From Bacteroidota bacterium (GTDB lineage Bacteria > Bacteroidota > Bacteroidia > Bacteroidales > JADFUO01), in NCBI GenBank assembly GCA_030622635.1, contig JAUXFX010000013.1, positions 1 through 33,205 on the forward strand: a DNA stretch of 33,205 nt, in the 5' to 3' direction. The number at the start of each line of letters is the position of its first letter. The stretch's first letter is position 1. Below the pieces are notes generated by a model that saw only the letters and a program-made list of their open reading frames with translations, searched no databases and was not told the DNA's origin. The translations under genes were made by a program, and so were the position numbers. Positions 1-8,318 of this stretch are shown here, one piece after another.

Positions 1-113
1 ACAATATCCACATCGTATTTTTTACCGTCAACAGCAATTTTAACTTTATTTCCTTTCCTGTTCAGTAACTCAACATTTGCTGTTCTATCGTTTAAATTAA
101 CTTCAAATGACAT
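1..113 (-). CDS. Biotin carboxyl carrier protein, N-terminal part (cut by window edge)
   Basis: Only the first 37 codons are in the window. The translation starts MSFEVNLNDRTANVEL and continues through a basic stretch to KIAVDGKKYDVDIV. This resembles the N-terminal lead of Bacteroidota biotin/lipoyl-attachment subunits of acyl-CoA carboxylases; the biotinylated Met-Lys-Met motif would lie beyond the left edge and cannot be seen. It follows a biotin carboxylase gene on the same strand, the usual order for a multisubunit propionyl-CoA/methylmalonyl-CoA or pyruvate carboxylase. The 183-nt gap to that gene is unusually long for such an operon and is filled with 7-bp repeats. The call rests mainly on gene context. 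Confidence 0.6.
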   Translation of the reverse strand, partial: MSFEVNLNDRTANVELLNRKGNKVKIAVDGKKYDVDI

Positions 114-126
114 GTGTTCTTTTTTT

Positions 127-258
127 AGTTCAAAGTTTAAAGTTTGACTATGCCTGAATAACGTTGACCGTTTTTAAGTTATAAGTTATAATTTTAGATT
201 TGTTATTAACTTATTAATCTCCATTGCATTAAATCTCAAATCTAAATTCTCAAATCTA
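127..258. repeat. Three 7-bp-period arrays forming an inverted repeat
   Basis: Positions 127-147 hold three heptads (AGTTCAA, AGTTTAA, AGTTTGA). Positions 176-203 continue the pattern (AAGTTAT twice, then AATTTTA and GATTTGT). Positions 231-258 hold four heptads of the opposite sense (AAATCTC, AAATCTA, AATTCTC, AAATCTA). The 12-mer at 191-202 is the exact reverse complement of 251-262, so transcripts could fold into a hairpin. The block fills the gap between the biotin carboxylase and carrier-protein genes. Confidence 0.65.
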
Positions 259-296
259 AAATATTATCCAAGAGGTACTTTATAGACAATCACTAA

Positions 297-1805
297 TTAT
301 AGTCTAAGCACGCCTTTTTTCCTTCCAAAATCCTTCCAGTTATTGCAGAGTTTATGCGATGGTTTTTCGGGCTGAAGTTTTTCAATTTTTGTGATATAAT
401 CAATAAAAGCTGTAATAATTGCAATGTCCTGAAATTTACCGACACTTTTTTTCTTTGACATCAGGAATTTCCTGTTTTCTTCAATAAAATGGGTATTATA
501 TTTACCCGATGCAAAATCAGGACAATCCATGATTTTCTCAAGAAATTTTATAGTTGTTTTAACACCTGTAATTTTATAATTATATAAAGCTCTTTTTAAT
601 CTTGCAATTGCTTCTTCTCTTGTTTTAGCCCAGACTATCAATTTTGAAATCATGGGGTCGTAATACATCGGGATTTCATATCCTTCGTAAACATATCCGT
701 CAATACGTACTCCAAGTCCGAATGGCTCAGTTATATGTTTGATTTTTCCCGGATTCGGCATAAAATCTTTATCAGGATCTTCGGCATAAATACGGCATTC
801 TATGGAATGCCCGTTCTGTTTTAAATCATTTTGTTTGTATTTCAGTTTTTCTCCGTTAGCTATGTTAATTTGTTCTTTTACAAGGTCAATACCAACAACA
901 CGCTCGGTTATAGGATGTTCAACCTGAAGGCGAGTGTTCATTTCAAGGAAATAATAATTCAGGTCATCATCAACAATAAATTCAATAGTTCCTGCCCCCT
1001 CGTAATTAACTGCTTTTGCAGCGGCGACTGCATGATTACCCATTTCATTCCTGATTTTTTCATTCATCAGGGGAGAAGGTGTTTCTTCAATTACTTTCTG
1101 ATGGCGTCGTTGAACGGAACATTCACGCTCAAAAAGATGTATGACATTTCCATGTCTGTCGGCTAAAATCTGAAATTCAATATGGTGTGGCGAATCAATA
1201 TATTTTTCAATGTAAACCGTGTCATCACCGAATGAAACCTTAGCTTCGGATTTTGCAGCTCTGATTGCGCTTGAAACATCGGAAATTTTTTTAACCAACC
1301 TCATACCTTTGCCTCCGCCACCTGCAGAAGCTTTGATCATAACAGGTAATCCAATATCAGTTATTATTTTTTCGGCTGATTTAATATCTTTTATTTTTTC
1401 GGTTGTACCCGGAATAACAGGTATATCTGCCTTGATCATTGTTTTGCGGGCGGTAATTTTATCGCCCATTGTATTTATGGCAAATGCCGAAGGACCGATA
1501 AAAATAATTCCTTCATTATCACACCTGTCGGAAAATTCGGCATTTTCTGATAAAAAACCATAACCCGGATGAATTGCATCAGCTTTGGATTTTTTTGCTA
1601 TCTGTATAATTTTGTCGATAACTAAGTAGCTTTCGTTGGAAGGTGAAGGACCAATACAATATGCTTCATCAGCATATCTGACATGCATAGAAGTACGATC
1701 AGCTTCAGAAAAAACAGCAACGGTTTTAATGCCGAGTTCCCTGCATGATCTCATTACTCTTACTGCTATCTCACCCCTGTTGGCTATAAGAACTTTTTTA
1801 ATCAT
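297..1805 (-). CDS. Biotin carboxylase subunit of acyl-CoA (or pyruvate) carboxylase
   Basis: A 502-residue biotin carboxylase that carboxylates the biotin of a carrier protein using ATP and bicarbonate. It opens with the family signature MIKKVLIANRGEIAVRV. It has the ATP-grasp glycine-rich loop KASAGGGGKGMR (about residues 158-169) and the catalytic EMNTRLQVEHPIT segment (about 288-300), followed by the biotin carboxylase C-terminal domain with CRIYAEDP. It is about 50 residues longer than E. coli AccC, as in Bacteroidota propionyl-CoA/methylmalonyl-CoA or pyruvate carboxylase A subunits. The next gene on the same strand begins like a biotin carrier protein, which supports a multisubunit carboxylase. 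Acetyl-CoA carboxylase AccC is the alternative, so no symbol is given. Confidence 0.93.
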   Translation of the reverse strand: MIKKVLIANRGEIAVRVMRSCRELGIKTVAVFSEADRTSMHVRYADEAYCIGPSPSNESYLVIDKIIQIAKKSKADAIHPGYGFLSENAEFSDRCDNEGIIFIGPSAFAINTMGDKITARKTMIKADIPVIPGTTEKIKDIKSAEKIITDIGLPVMIKASAGGGGKGMRLVKKISDVSSAIRAAKSEAKVSFGDDTVYIEKYIDSPHHIEFQILADRHGNVIHLFERECSVQRRHQKVIEETPSPLMNEKIRNEMGNHAVAAAKAVNYEGAGTIEFIVDDDLNYYFLEMNTRLQVEHPITERVVGIDLVKEQINIANGEKLKYKQNDLKQNGHSIECRIYAEDPDKDFMPNPGKIKHITEPFGLGVRIDGYVYEGYEIPMYYDPMISKLIVWAKTREEAIARLKRALYNYKITGVKTTIKFLEKIMDCPDFASGKYNTHFIEENRKFLMSKKKSVGKFQDIAIITAFIDYITKIEKLQPEKPSHKLCNNWKDFGRKKGVLRL

Positions 1806-1979
1806 TCTATAATTTTATCATACTTTTGCCTAATCATTAAATGATAATATATTTCCTTGTAAAATAAGGAAATTATCTTAATTCAGACAATTTTTTTGAA
1901 CTGTAAATGTAATATATTTTTCAAACTACAAGGAATTTCTGAAATTAAAAAAATGCTTAGTTTATAGACAGACACTTAG

Positions 1980-2053
1980 CGACCCCGGAAGGACTCGAAC
2001 CCTCAACCCTCTGATCCGAAGTCAGATGCTCTGTCCAGTTGAGCTACGGGGCC
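1980..2053 (-). tRNA. tRNA-Arg(TCG)
   Basis: Read on the minus strand, the gene starts GGCCCCGTAGCTC. A 7-bp acceptor stem pairs GGCCCCG with CGGGGTC (one G-U pair). The anticodon arm is TCTGA, loop CTTCGGA, TCAGA, giving anticodon TCG, and the T-loop GTTCGAGTC is present. The discriminator is G and the 3' CCA is not encoded. It is a 74-nt cloverleaf in the intergenic gap upstream of the aldolase gene, on the opposite strand. Confidence 0.95.
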
Positions 2054-2078
2054 GTTTTTGAATGTAATATTTTATTTG

Positions 2079-2086
2079 CAAATGTA
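2079..2086 (-). promoter_or_regulatory. Putative -7 box for tRNA-Arg
   Basis: On the minus strand this is TACATTTG, a full match to the Bacteroidota -7 consensus TAnnTTTG, about 25 nt upstream of the mature tRNA end. No TTTG is seen at the ideal -33 distance, so support is moderate. Confidence 0.4.
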
Positions 2087-2171
2087 ATAATTCATTTATG
2101 AACAATGATATTGATAAAAAATAATTAATTTTGAAAAATATTATTATTATTAATTTTTAAAATAAAATATT

Positions 2172-3251
2172 ATGTCAGAAAAAGTATTAAATAAAGTTGC
2201 TCCCGGAGTTGTTACAGGGAATGGTGTTCAGGAAATTTTTAGAATAGCAAAGGAAAACAAATTTGCATTACCTGCTGTAAATGTAGTTGGAACAGACTCA
2301 ATTAATGCTGTTTTAGAGGCAGCAAAAGTTGTAAATTCACCTGTGATAATTCAGTTTTCAAGTGGTGGTGCTGTTTTTTATGCAGGAAAATCTTTATCAA
2401 ACGATAAACAAAAAGCAGCTATTGCCGGTGCTGTATCGGGTGCTCAGCATATTCACGAGATTGCGGGATTATATGGTGTTCCGGTAATGATCCATACTGA
2501 CCATGCAGCAAAAAAATTATTACCGTGGATTGATGGTTTACTAAATATTGGCGAAAAACATTTTAAAAAATTCGGTAAACCTCTTTACAGTTCTCACATG
2601 CTGGATTTATCCGAAGAACCCATAGAAGAGAATGTTGAAATCTGCAAAAAGTATCTTGAGCGAATGAGCAAAATTGATATGACCCTTGAAATAGAATTGG
2701 GTATTACAGGTGGTGAAGAAGATGGTGTTGATCATACAGATATTGACAGTTCAAGATTATACACTCAACCCGAAGAAGTTGCTTATGCTTATGAACAATT
2801 AAGCAACATCAGTAATAAGTTTACTATTGCTGCTGCTTTTGGGAATGTCCATGGTGTTTATAAACCGGGTAATGTAAAATTAGAACCCGTTATTCTTCGT
2901 AATTCACAAAAATATATACAGGAAAAATTCAATACCGGTCCGAATCCGGTAAATTTTGTTTTTCATGGTGGTTCAGGTTCTTCGCAGGAAAAAATCAGGG
3001 AAGCAATTTCTTATGGTGTAATAAAAATGAATATTGATACTGATACCCAGTGGGCTTTCTGGGAAGGTGTTAAAAAATATTATTCAGAATATAAAGATTA
3101 TCTGCAGGGGCAAATCGGTAATCCGGAAGGCGAAGATAAACCGAATAAAAAATATTATGACCCAAGGAAATGGTTACGTGAAGGAGAAATTTCTATTGTT
3201 GAAAGATTAATAATTGCTTTTGAAGATTTGAATGCCATGAATAGGAATTAA
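2172..3251 (+). CDS. fbaA: Class II fructose-bisphosphate aldolase
   Basis: A 359-residue zinc-dependent aldolase that interconverts fructose-1,6-bisphosphate with dihydroxyacetone phosphate and glyceraldehyde-3-phosphate in glycolysis and gluconeogenesis. The HTDHAAKKLLPW segment (about residues 108-119) carries the catalytic Asp110 and the zinc ligand His111. GNVHGVYKPGNV and the phosphate-binding FHGGSGSS, followed by KMNIDTDTQWAFW, complete the active site. Length and the long form match the E. coli FbaA (class IIa) type. Monocistronic on the plus strand, with a 120-nt leader region that contains TAATTTTG at 2126-2133 as a possible -7 element. Convergent with the next gene, with only 37 nt between the stops and no clear terminator hairpin. 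Confidence 0.96.
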   Translation: MSEKVLNKVAPGVVTGNGVQEIFRIAKENKFALPAVNVVGTDSINAVLEAAKVVNSPVIIQFSSGGAVFYAGKSLSNDKQKAAIAGAVSGAQHIHEIAGLYGVPVMIHTDHAAKKLLPWIDGLLNIGEKHFKKFGKPLYSSHMLDLSEEPIEENVEICKKYLERMSKIDMTLEIELGITGGEEDGVDHTDIDSSRLYTQPEEVAYAYEQLSNISNKFTIAAAFGNVHGVYKPGNVKLEPVILRNSQKYIQEKFNTGPNPVNFVFHGGSGSSQEKIREAISYGVIKMNIDTDTQWAFWEGVKKYYSEYKDYLQGQIGNPEGEDKPNKKYYDPRKWLREGEISIVERLIIAFEDLNAMNRN

Positions 3252-3288
3252 AGACGGAACAAAAAATAAAACCCTCAATATTTCTGAT

Positions 3289-4137
3289 TTATCGTGCTAA
3301 AGAAATAGACATTTGCTTTGAATGAATGCTTAATACAGGAATTGGTGAATGATTGACCATTTGCGCAGCATAAGGACCTAACCAAAGATTAGCAGTGGTT
3401 TTTTCCTGTTCTGTCATTATCGAAATTAAGTTTGCATCAATTTTTTCGGCATATTGTATTGTGGCATTTGTAAGATTATCGGTACGAATACTATCCAAAT
3501 GATATTTAATACCCTCTTCTTCAAGGTGTTCAATAATTTGATTAGCATAGCGATCCACTCTGCTTTGCACGGCTTTTATATTAGTTGTATAAACAGCAAG
3601 TATGTAGATTTCGGCATTAAATAATTTTGCAAGTATGGAAGTAAATGATACTTTTTGGCGGGTTTCCAGAGTGCTGTCAATAGGCATGACAATTTTACTG
3701 AGTTTACGGTCGATATCTATGCCTCCCCTGATTGTAATAATCGGTACTTTAGATGCTGAAACGATTTTGTTGGCATTGCTCCCTGCCCAAAATTCCTCAA
3801 AACCCGAAGCTCCGTGTGTTCCTGCAGCTATCATAAAAGCACCGCTTTCTTCTGCTTCTTTAACGATTTCTTTATAAATTTTCCCTTTTCTGATTTTGTA
3901 TTCCAGTTTTCCATTCTTAAATCCAATCTTATACTTCTTAATTAATTCCTCAAACCGTTTTTTAACTTCTTCTAACAAATTTTCAGGCTCAATTAAAAGA
4001 ATGTCTTTTGTATTGTCGGGTTTTTTAGCCCAAACCATTAAGATGTCAGCTTTTGCTTTATCAGCAATTGTAATGGCATGTTCCAATGCATTGATTGAAC
4101 AATCAGAAAAATCAATTGCAACGATAATTTTTTTCAT
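3289..4137 (-). CDS. Tandem-domain universal stress protein (copy 1)
   Basis: A 282-residue cytoplasmic protein with two UspA-like domains (about 1-140 and 145-282). The first domain begins MKKIIVAIDFS and carries the G-2x-G-9x-G-S nucleotide-binding motif at about residues 106-120 (GTHGASGFEEFWAGS). The second domain ends in a degenerate version with SPIPVLSI and no intact motif, so only one ATP site is predicted. It is a clear paralogue of the protein at 4614-5459, with the same domain layout and closely matching motif regions. It lies 27 nt downstream of the SPOR-domain gene and is probably co-transcribed with it; a TAACTTTG box (4160-4167) at the end of that gene could give it a second promoter. 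Its specific role is unknown. Confidence 0.9.
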   Translation of the reverse strand: MKKIIVAIDFSDCSINALEHAITIADKAKADILMVWAKKPDNTKDILLIEPENLLEEVKKRFEELIKKYKIGFKNGKLEYKIRKGKIYKEIVKEAEESGAFMIAAGTHGASGFEEFWAGSNANKIVSASKVPIITIRGGIDIDRKLSKIVMPIDSTLETRQKVSFTSILAKLFNAEIYILAVYTTNIKAVQSRVDRYANQIIEHLEEEGIKYHLDSIRTDNLTNATIQYAEKIDANLISIMTEQEKTTANLWLGPYAAQMVNHSPIPVLSIHSKQMSISLAR

Positions 4138-4164
4138 AGCTTAGAAGTTTAATTTTTTACAAAG

Positions 4165-4599
4165 TTAATATAATTTTGGGAAATTAATATCGTCTTTAAT
4201 GATCCACGCATTAGGATACCTGAAAATTATTTTTTTCAGAAATCCTTCGGCTTCTAATTTAGTTCTGAAATCGCCTACTCTCACTCTATAATATGGTTCT
4301 CTAAACGAAATATAAGTTTCAATATTGTGATATCTTTTGGAAAAAGCTTCTATGATCTCAGTTGCATTATTTTTAGAATTATTGCCGGAGTCAAAAAATA
4401 TCTGAATACGATAACCATTAATTCCATTATGATTTTCTTTTGTAATAAGGTATTCATTAATTGAGATATGCTTTTGAATTAAAGTATCTATTCTTACGTC
4501 CTGAATTATTTCTATGTTTCCGGCAACATTATTTTGTGCCATGGAAAAAAATATAATATTCGTAAAAAAAATTATGAATAAAATATTTATTGGTTTCAT
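4165..4599 (-). CDS. Secreted SPOR-domain protein
   Basis: A 144-residue protein. Residues 1-21 form a typical signal peptide (hydrophobic stretch ending FFSMAQ). Residues about 62-136 fit the SPOR fold: GYRIQIFFDSG, then YYRVRVGDFRTKLEAEGFLK, with the aromatic and glycine positions expected in the repeat. SPOR domains bind denuded peptidoglycan glycan strands, so the product is probably periplasmic or envelope-associated. It is sandwiched between two paralogous universal stress protein genes on the same strand, with gaps of 14 and 27 nt. A cell-wall-binding protein in a stress-protein operon is odd and may mean envelope stress is the shared theme; that is inference. Confidence 0.85.
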   Translation of the reverse strand: MKPINILFIIFFTNIIFFSMAQNNVAGNIEIIQDVRIDTLIQKHISINEYLITKENHNGINGYRIQIFFDSGNNSKNNATEIIEAFSKRYHNIETYISFREPYYRVRVGDFRTKLEAEGFLKKIIFRYPNAWIIKDDINFPKLY

Positions 4600-4613
4600 C
4601 TTGTAATATCTTT

Positions 4614-5459
4614 TTAATTACTTATAATTTTTTGAGTACGAAGGCTTAGAATCGGAATTGGTGAATGACTGACCATTTTTTCTGCGAAAGGACCAAGAAA
4701 AATATTTGCAGTGGTTGATTCCTGTTCTGTCATTATTGCTATTAAATCAATATTTTGTTTTTCAGCATAATCTAATGCTGTTTTAGTAATATTATCTGTT
4801 TTTATTCTTTCCAGAACATATTTTATTTTTTTGTCTTCAAAATTCTTAATAGCCTGGATTGCAGAATTATCGATTTTACGTTGAACTGATTTTAATGATG
4901 TTGAATAAAGAAGTAAAACATGTATTTCAGCATTAAAGTAACTTGCTAAGTCAACAGTAAAAGGAAATTTTTGTTTTGATTCAAGTGTGTTATCAATAGG
5001 GAATAAAATTTTTTTAATTGAATTATGAAATTTAAATTCGTTTCGTAAAGTAATTACCGGACACGGAGAGTAGGTGACAATTCTATAAGCATTACTTCCT
5101 ATCCAGTATTTTTCAAATCCCGAAACACCATGTGTGCCTGCTATAATCAAATAAGCATTATCTTGTTTTACCTGATTGGCAATTTCGTGATAAACTTTGC
5201 CTTTTCTGAGTTTATATTTTAATTTTCCGGGCACTAATTTTTTCTTATATTTTTTTAAAAGATTTTCAAAGTGTTTTTTAACTTCAATACGGTTTTGGTT
5301 TCCAATAGGTGCAGGTGAAAAAACGGTTTCCGGTGTAATAAAATTGTTTACCCAAACCATGCTGATATTTGCATTGATCTTTTTTGCAATGTTTACAGCA
5401 TATTCAAGGGCATGTATAGAACCTTTTGAAAAATCAATAGCAACAACTATTTCTTTCAT
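4614..5459 (-). CDS. Tandem-domain universal stress protein (copy 2)
   Basis: A 281-residue paralogue of the downstream universal stress protein, first gene of a three-gene operon (USP, SPOR protein, USP). It starts MKEIVVAIDFSKGSIHALEY. It carries the G-2x-G-9x-G-S ATP-binding motif in domain 1 (about residues 108-122, GTHGVSGFEKYWIGS), while domain 2 has a degenerate motif around QESTTANIFLGPFA. Family members bind ATP and accumulate under starvation or stress. The upstream region 5460-5608 is shared with the divergent ruvB gene; a near-consensus TACTTTAG lies there on this strand. Duplication followed by separation by a SPOR gene is the simplest history. Confidence 0.9.
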   Translation of the reverse strand: MKEIVVAIDFSKGSIHALEYAVNIAKKINANISMVWVNNFITPETVFSPAPIGNQNRIEVKKHFENLLKKYKKKLVPGKLKYKLRKGKVYHEIANQVKQDNAYLIIAGTHGVSGFEKYWIGSNAYRIVTYSPCPVITLRNEFKFHNSIKKILFPIDNTLESKQKFPFTVDLASYFNAEIHVLLLYSTSLKSVQRKIDNSAIQAIKNFEDKKIKYVLERIKTDNITKTALDYAEKQNIDLIAIMTEQESTTANIFLGPFAEKMVSHSPIPILSLRTQKIISN

Positions 5460-5546
5460 TTTTAATGAGTTTTATTAAGCACTTTTGACATAGCTAAAGT
5501 AATAAAAAAAAATAGAAACAAAATAAATATTTTTTATAATTAATAA

Positions 5547-5579
5547 TTTTATCAGTTACTTTGTATTTTACTACCTTTG
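5547..5579 (+). promoter_or_regulatory. Putative ruvB promoter
   Basis: TACCTTTG at 5572-5579 matches the Bacteroidota -7 box TAnnTTTG. A TTTT at 5547-5550, 21 nt upstream, stands in the -33 position (consensus TTTG). The predicted start site is about 25 nt before the ruvB ATG. Confidence 0.45.
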
Positions 5580-5608
5580 TTTAGAAGATTTTAATAAAAA
5601 AATAAAAA

Positions 5609-6634
5609 ATGAACGAAAATATTGATCCAAGCGGCAAACATTTAAGTCAGGTAGAAAAAGAAATTGAAAAGGTTTTACGACCATCCGACTTTAGTGGCTT
5701 TTTCGGTCAGCTAAAAGTTGTTGAAAACCTGAAAATATTTGTAGAAGCTACAAAACAGAGAGGCGAAGCGCTGGATCATATATTATTGCATGGACCTCCT
5801 GGATTGGGTAAAACAACTCTTTCATACATAATTGCTAATGAGCTGGAAGTTAATATCAGGGTATCTTCAGGTCCGGTGCTTGATAAACCGGGCGACCTTG
5901 CGGGCTTGCTTACAAATCTTGAAGATAATGATGTTCTTTTTATTGATGAGATTCACAGGTTAAGCCCTGTTGTTGAAGAATATTTATATTCTGCCATGGA
6001 AGACTATAAGATTGATATTATGATTGAAACCGGTCCGAATGCCAGAAGTGTACAAATAAATTTAAGCCCGTTTACTCTTATAGGTGCTACTACACGTTCC
6101 GGATTACTAACTGCTCCTCTCAGGTCGCGTTTCGGAATAAACTTACGTTTATCATATTACGAAGCTGATATTCTGAAAAAAATTATCCATCGTTCTGCAA
6201 AAATATTAAGAGTTCCTATCAGCGATGATGCTGCTGATGAAATTGCCAGACGTAGCAGGGGAACACCAAGAATTGCCAATTTACTTTTAAGGAGAGTAAG
6301 AGATTTTGCCCAAATAAAAGGAGATGGTAATATTGATATTGATATTTCCCAAATTGCCCTTTCAGCTCTTAATGTTGATAAAAACGGTCTTGATGAAATG
6401 GATAACAAGATTCTTTCAACCATTATTGATAAATTTAAGGGCGGACCTGTTGGAATTACAACTATTGCAACTGCCGTAGCAGAAGAGGCAGGTACTATTG
6501 AAGAAGTATATGAACCATTTTTGATCCAGGAAGGATATTTGATGAGAACTCCAAGAGGAAGAGAAGCTACAGAAATGGCTTATAAACATCTTGGGAAGAT
6601 AAAACATTCAGAACAGAGGAAATTGTTTGATTAA
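5609..6634 (+). CDS. ruvB: Holliday junction branch migration helicase RuvB
   Basis: A 341-residue AAA+ motor of the RuvAB complex, which drives branch migration of Holliday junctions during recombinational repair. Walker A is GPPGLGKT (about residues 62-69), Walker B is FIDEIHRL (about 111-118), sensor 1 is GATTRSGLL, and the arginine-finger and lid segments are present (APLRSRFG). The C-terminal winged helix ends with [15 protein letters not shown]. Length matches the family. It has its own promoter-like sequence and is followed 25 nt later by queG on the same strand. Confidence 0.97.
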   Translation: MNENIDPSGKHLSQVEKEIEKVLRPSDFSGFFGQLKVVENLKIFVEATKQRGEALDHILLHGPPGLGKTTLSYIIANELEVNIRVSSGPVLDKPGDLAGLLTNLEDNDVLFIDEIHRLSPVVEEYLYSAMEDYKIDIMIETGPNARSVQINLSPFTLIGATTRSGLLTAPLRSRFGINLRLSYYEADILKKIIHRSAKILRVPISDDAADEIARRSRGTPRIANLLLRRVRDFAQIKGDGNIDIDISQIALSALNVDKNGLDEMDNKILSTIIDKFKGGPVGITTIATAVAEEAGTIEEVYEPFLIQEGYLMRTPRGREATEMAYKHLGKIKHSEQRKLFD

Positions 6635-6659
6635 TGAATAAAACTTCAATTAAGTTTTT

Positions 6660-7592
6660 GTGAACTTATCTAAAAATAAAGACGAGATAACCCTGCTTAT
6701 CAAATCAAGTGCTTATGAGCTTGATTTTTCGTTTTGTGGTGTGTCGAAGGCTGATTATCTTAAAGATGAAGCTGTAAAGCTGAAAAATTGGCTTGATAAT
6801 AAAAAACACGGGCAAATGACTTACATGCAAAATAATTTTGAAAAACGACTTGATCCAGGTTTGTTAGTTGAAAATGCTAAATCAATTATTTCAGTTCTGT
6901 TAAACTATTACCCTAAAAAAAAACTTACGACTGAAAATAATTACAAAATTGCAAAATACGCTTATGGAAAAGATTATCATTTTGTATTAAAGAATAAATT
7001 ACATAAACTTATATCAATAATTGAAAATAATACCGGTAAAAGAAATTACCGTGTATTTGTTGATTCGGCGCCGGTTATGGAAAAAGCATGGGCACAAAAA
7101 AGCGGACTGGGCTGGATTGGGAAAAATACCTGTTTGATAAATAAAAATATTGGTTCTTTCTTTTTTATCGGGCAAATTATTATTGACCTTGAGTTAAATT
7201 ATGATAAACACGGGAAAAATTATTGTGGTGATTGTACAAAATGTATTGATGCCTGCCCGACCGGTGCAATAACCAAGCCCTTTGAAATTGATGCAAACAA
7301 GTGTATTTCTTATCTTACAATTGAATATAAAAATGAACTTCCTAAAGAATTGAAAAGTAAATTCAATAACTGGATTTTCGGTTGTGATATTTGTCAGGAT
7401 GTTTGCCCGTGGAACAGATTTGCAAAACCTCACAATGAGCCTGCATTTTATCCAAATGAAGGTTTACAAAAAATGAAAAAAAATGACTGGGAAAATTTAA
7501 ATGAAGAAAAATTCAAAAAAATTTTCAGTGATTCTGCAGTGAAACGAATAAAATTTGAAGGGTTGAAACGAAATATTGAGTTTTTATTATAG
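6660..7592 (+). CDS. queG: Epoxyqueuosine reductase QueG
   Basis: A 310-residue enzyme for the last step of queuosine synthesis, reducing epoxyqueuosine to queuosine in tRNA with cobalamin and two [4Fe-4S] clusters. Ligand sets are visible: C189-x2-C192-x2-C195-x3-C199-P, then C242-x2-C245-x3-C249-P. The [12 protein letters not shown] segment holds the conserved Asp135, and [12 protein letters not shown] follows. It lacks the long C-terminal HEAT region of E. coli QueG (379 residues), as is usual in Bacteroidota. The start is a GTG at 6660, chosen because it gives the standard N-terminus and no ATG precedes it in frame nearby. Probably co-transcribed with ruvB. Confidence 0.94.
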   Translation: MNLSKNKDEITLLIKSSAYELDFSFCGVSKADYLKDEAVKLKNWLDNKKHGQMTYMQNNFEKRLDPGLLVENAKSIISVLLNYYPKKKLTTENNYKIAKYAYGKDYHFVLKNKLHKLISIIENNTGKRNYRVFVDSAPVMEKAWAQKSGLGWIGKNTCLINKNIGSFFFIGQIIIDLELNYDKHGKNYCGDCTKCIDACPTGAITKPFEIDANKCISYLTIEYKNELPKELKSKFNNWIFGCDICQDVCPWNRFAKPHNEPAFYPNEGLQKMKKNDWENLNEEKFKKIFSDSAVKRIKFEGLKRNIEFLL

Positions 7593-7639
7593 AAATACAA
7601 ATGTTTACATGGAAACAGGTTTTAGTTTCTGCATAACTC

Positions 7640-7796
7640 CAATTTATTATTTCATTAAATTTTTCATCTTCAAGAACTAAATTAGCTCCCTGGCCTGTTT
7701 TTTCTGCCGGCTGAAATAATAAAACAATTTTTCCTTTGAATGGAGGATTTTTTGCAATTCTTTTCTGAATTCTATAAGTTTGTTATCAATTAACAT
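7640..7796 (-). pseudogene. Remnant of an M20-family amidohydrolase/peptidase
   Basis: An ATG at 7796 opens MLIDNKLIEFRKELQK, which looks like the N-terminus of M20 amidohydrolases (IEFRKELHxNPE). A different frame then reads NPPFKGKIVLLFQPAEKTGQ, followed by GANLVLEDEKFNEI. This corresponds to the conserved mid-protein segment around LLFQPAEE of the same family. The join lies at a short A-run followed by TCC (about 7747-7753), consistent with deletion between two similar KNP-coding sites that removed roughly 70 residues. The C-terminal two thirds are also missing. It begins 20 nt after the GNAT gene on the same strand, so the ancestral gene probably ended that operon. Family assignment is from memory of the motif. 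Confidence 0.6.
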
Positions 7797-7816
7797 AATA
7801 TTACAAATATGGTTAA

Positions 7817-8257
7817 TTATTTTTTATAGTATCTCAACTCAAGATATGGGTTAATAAATCCAACTTTTTTGTATAAAAAAATTGCCGGATTATCAGGTTC
7901 TACATGTAATGCTATGTTTCCTTTTGATGTTTGAATAGCTTTTTTCATGAGTTCTTTTCCAATCCCATTTCCTCTATAATCCTTATGTACTGCAATATAT
8001 ACTAAAACGTTCTCCGGTATATAACCTTTCATTTTTGTTTGGTTCATTACTATTACGCCGTTAATTTTCCCATCAACTCGATTTATTAAAATGAATCCGC
8101 CAAATGCAGGATTTGAACTAAGGGCATATTCAACCGACCTTTCAATATTTTCCCACATGTCTCCATATTCATCTAAATGTCCATACAAAAAATTGATAAT
8201 TTCATTTTTTTCTAATGTACTTACTGAATCAATTGAGTTTAAAATTTCTATTTTCAT
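7817..8257 (-). CDS. GNAT-family N-acetyltransferase
   Basis: A 146-residue GCN5-related acetyltransferase. The acetyl-CoA pyrophosphate-binding motif A is clear: VHKDYRGNGIGKELMKKAI (R-x-x-G-x-G). Motif B follows as HVEPDNPAIFLYKKVGFI. The substrate cannot be told from sequence; the family covers amino acids, peptides, amines and antibiotics. It sits 61 nt downstream of the symporter gene and 20 nt upstream of a decayed M20 deacylase on the same strand. An acetylase and a deacylase next to an amino-acid-racemase-like gene suggest N-acyl amino-acid chemistry, but that is inference. Confidence 0.88.
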   Translation of the reverse strand: MKIEILNSIDSVSTLEKNEIINFLYGHLDEYGDMWENIERSVEYALSSNPAFGGFILINRVDGKINGVIVMNQTKMKGYIPENVLVYIAVHKDYRGNGIGKELMKKAIQTSKGNIALHVEPDNPAIFLYKKVGFINPYLELRYYKK

Positions 8258-8318
8258 AATTTATAATTATTTTTAATTTAATTGTTTAAGTTTTAATATT
8301 TATTTCTAACAGCTTAAA

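Noticed and set aside
831-1563. Open frames on the strand opposite the biotin carboxylase (and similar ones opposite nrdJ and others).
   Set aside because: They are antisense shadows with no domain features; the opposite strand encodes a full, conserved protein.
1818-1825. TACTTTTG on the plus strand just upstream of the biotin carboxylase gene.
   Set aside because: It points away from that gene, toward an antisense tRNA and a distant aldolase gene; probably a chance match.
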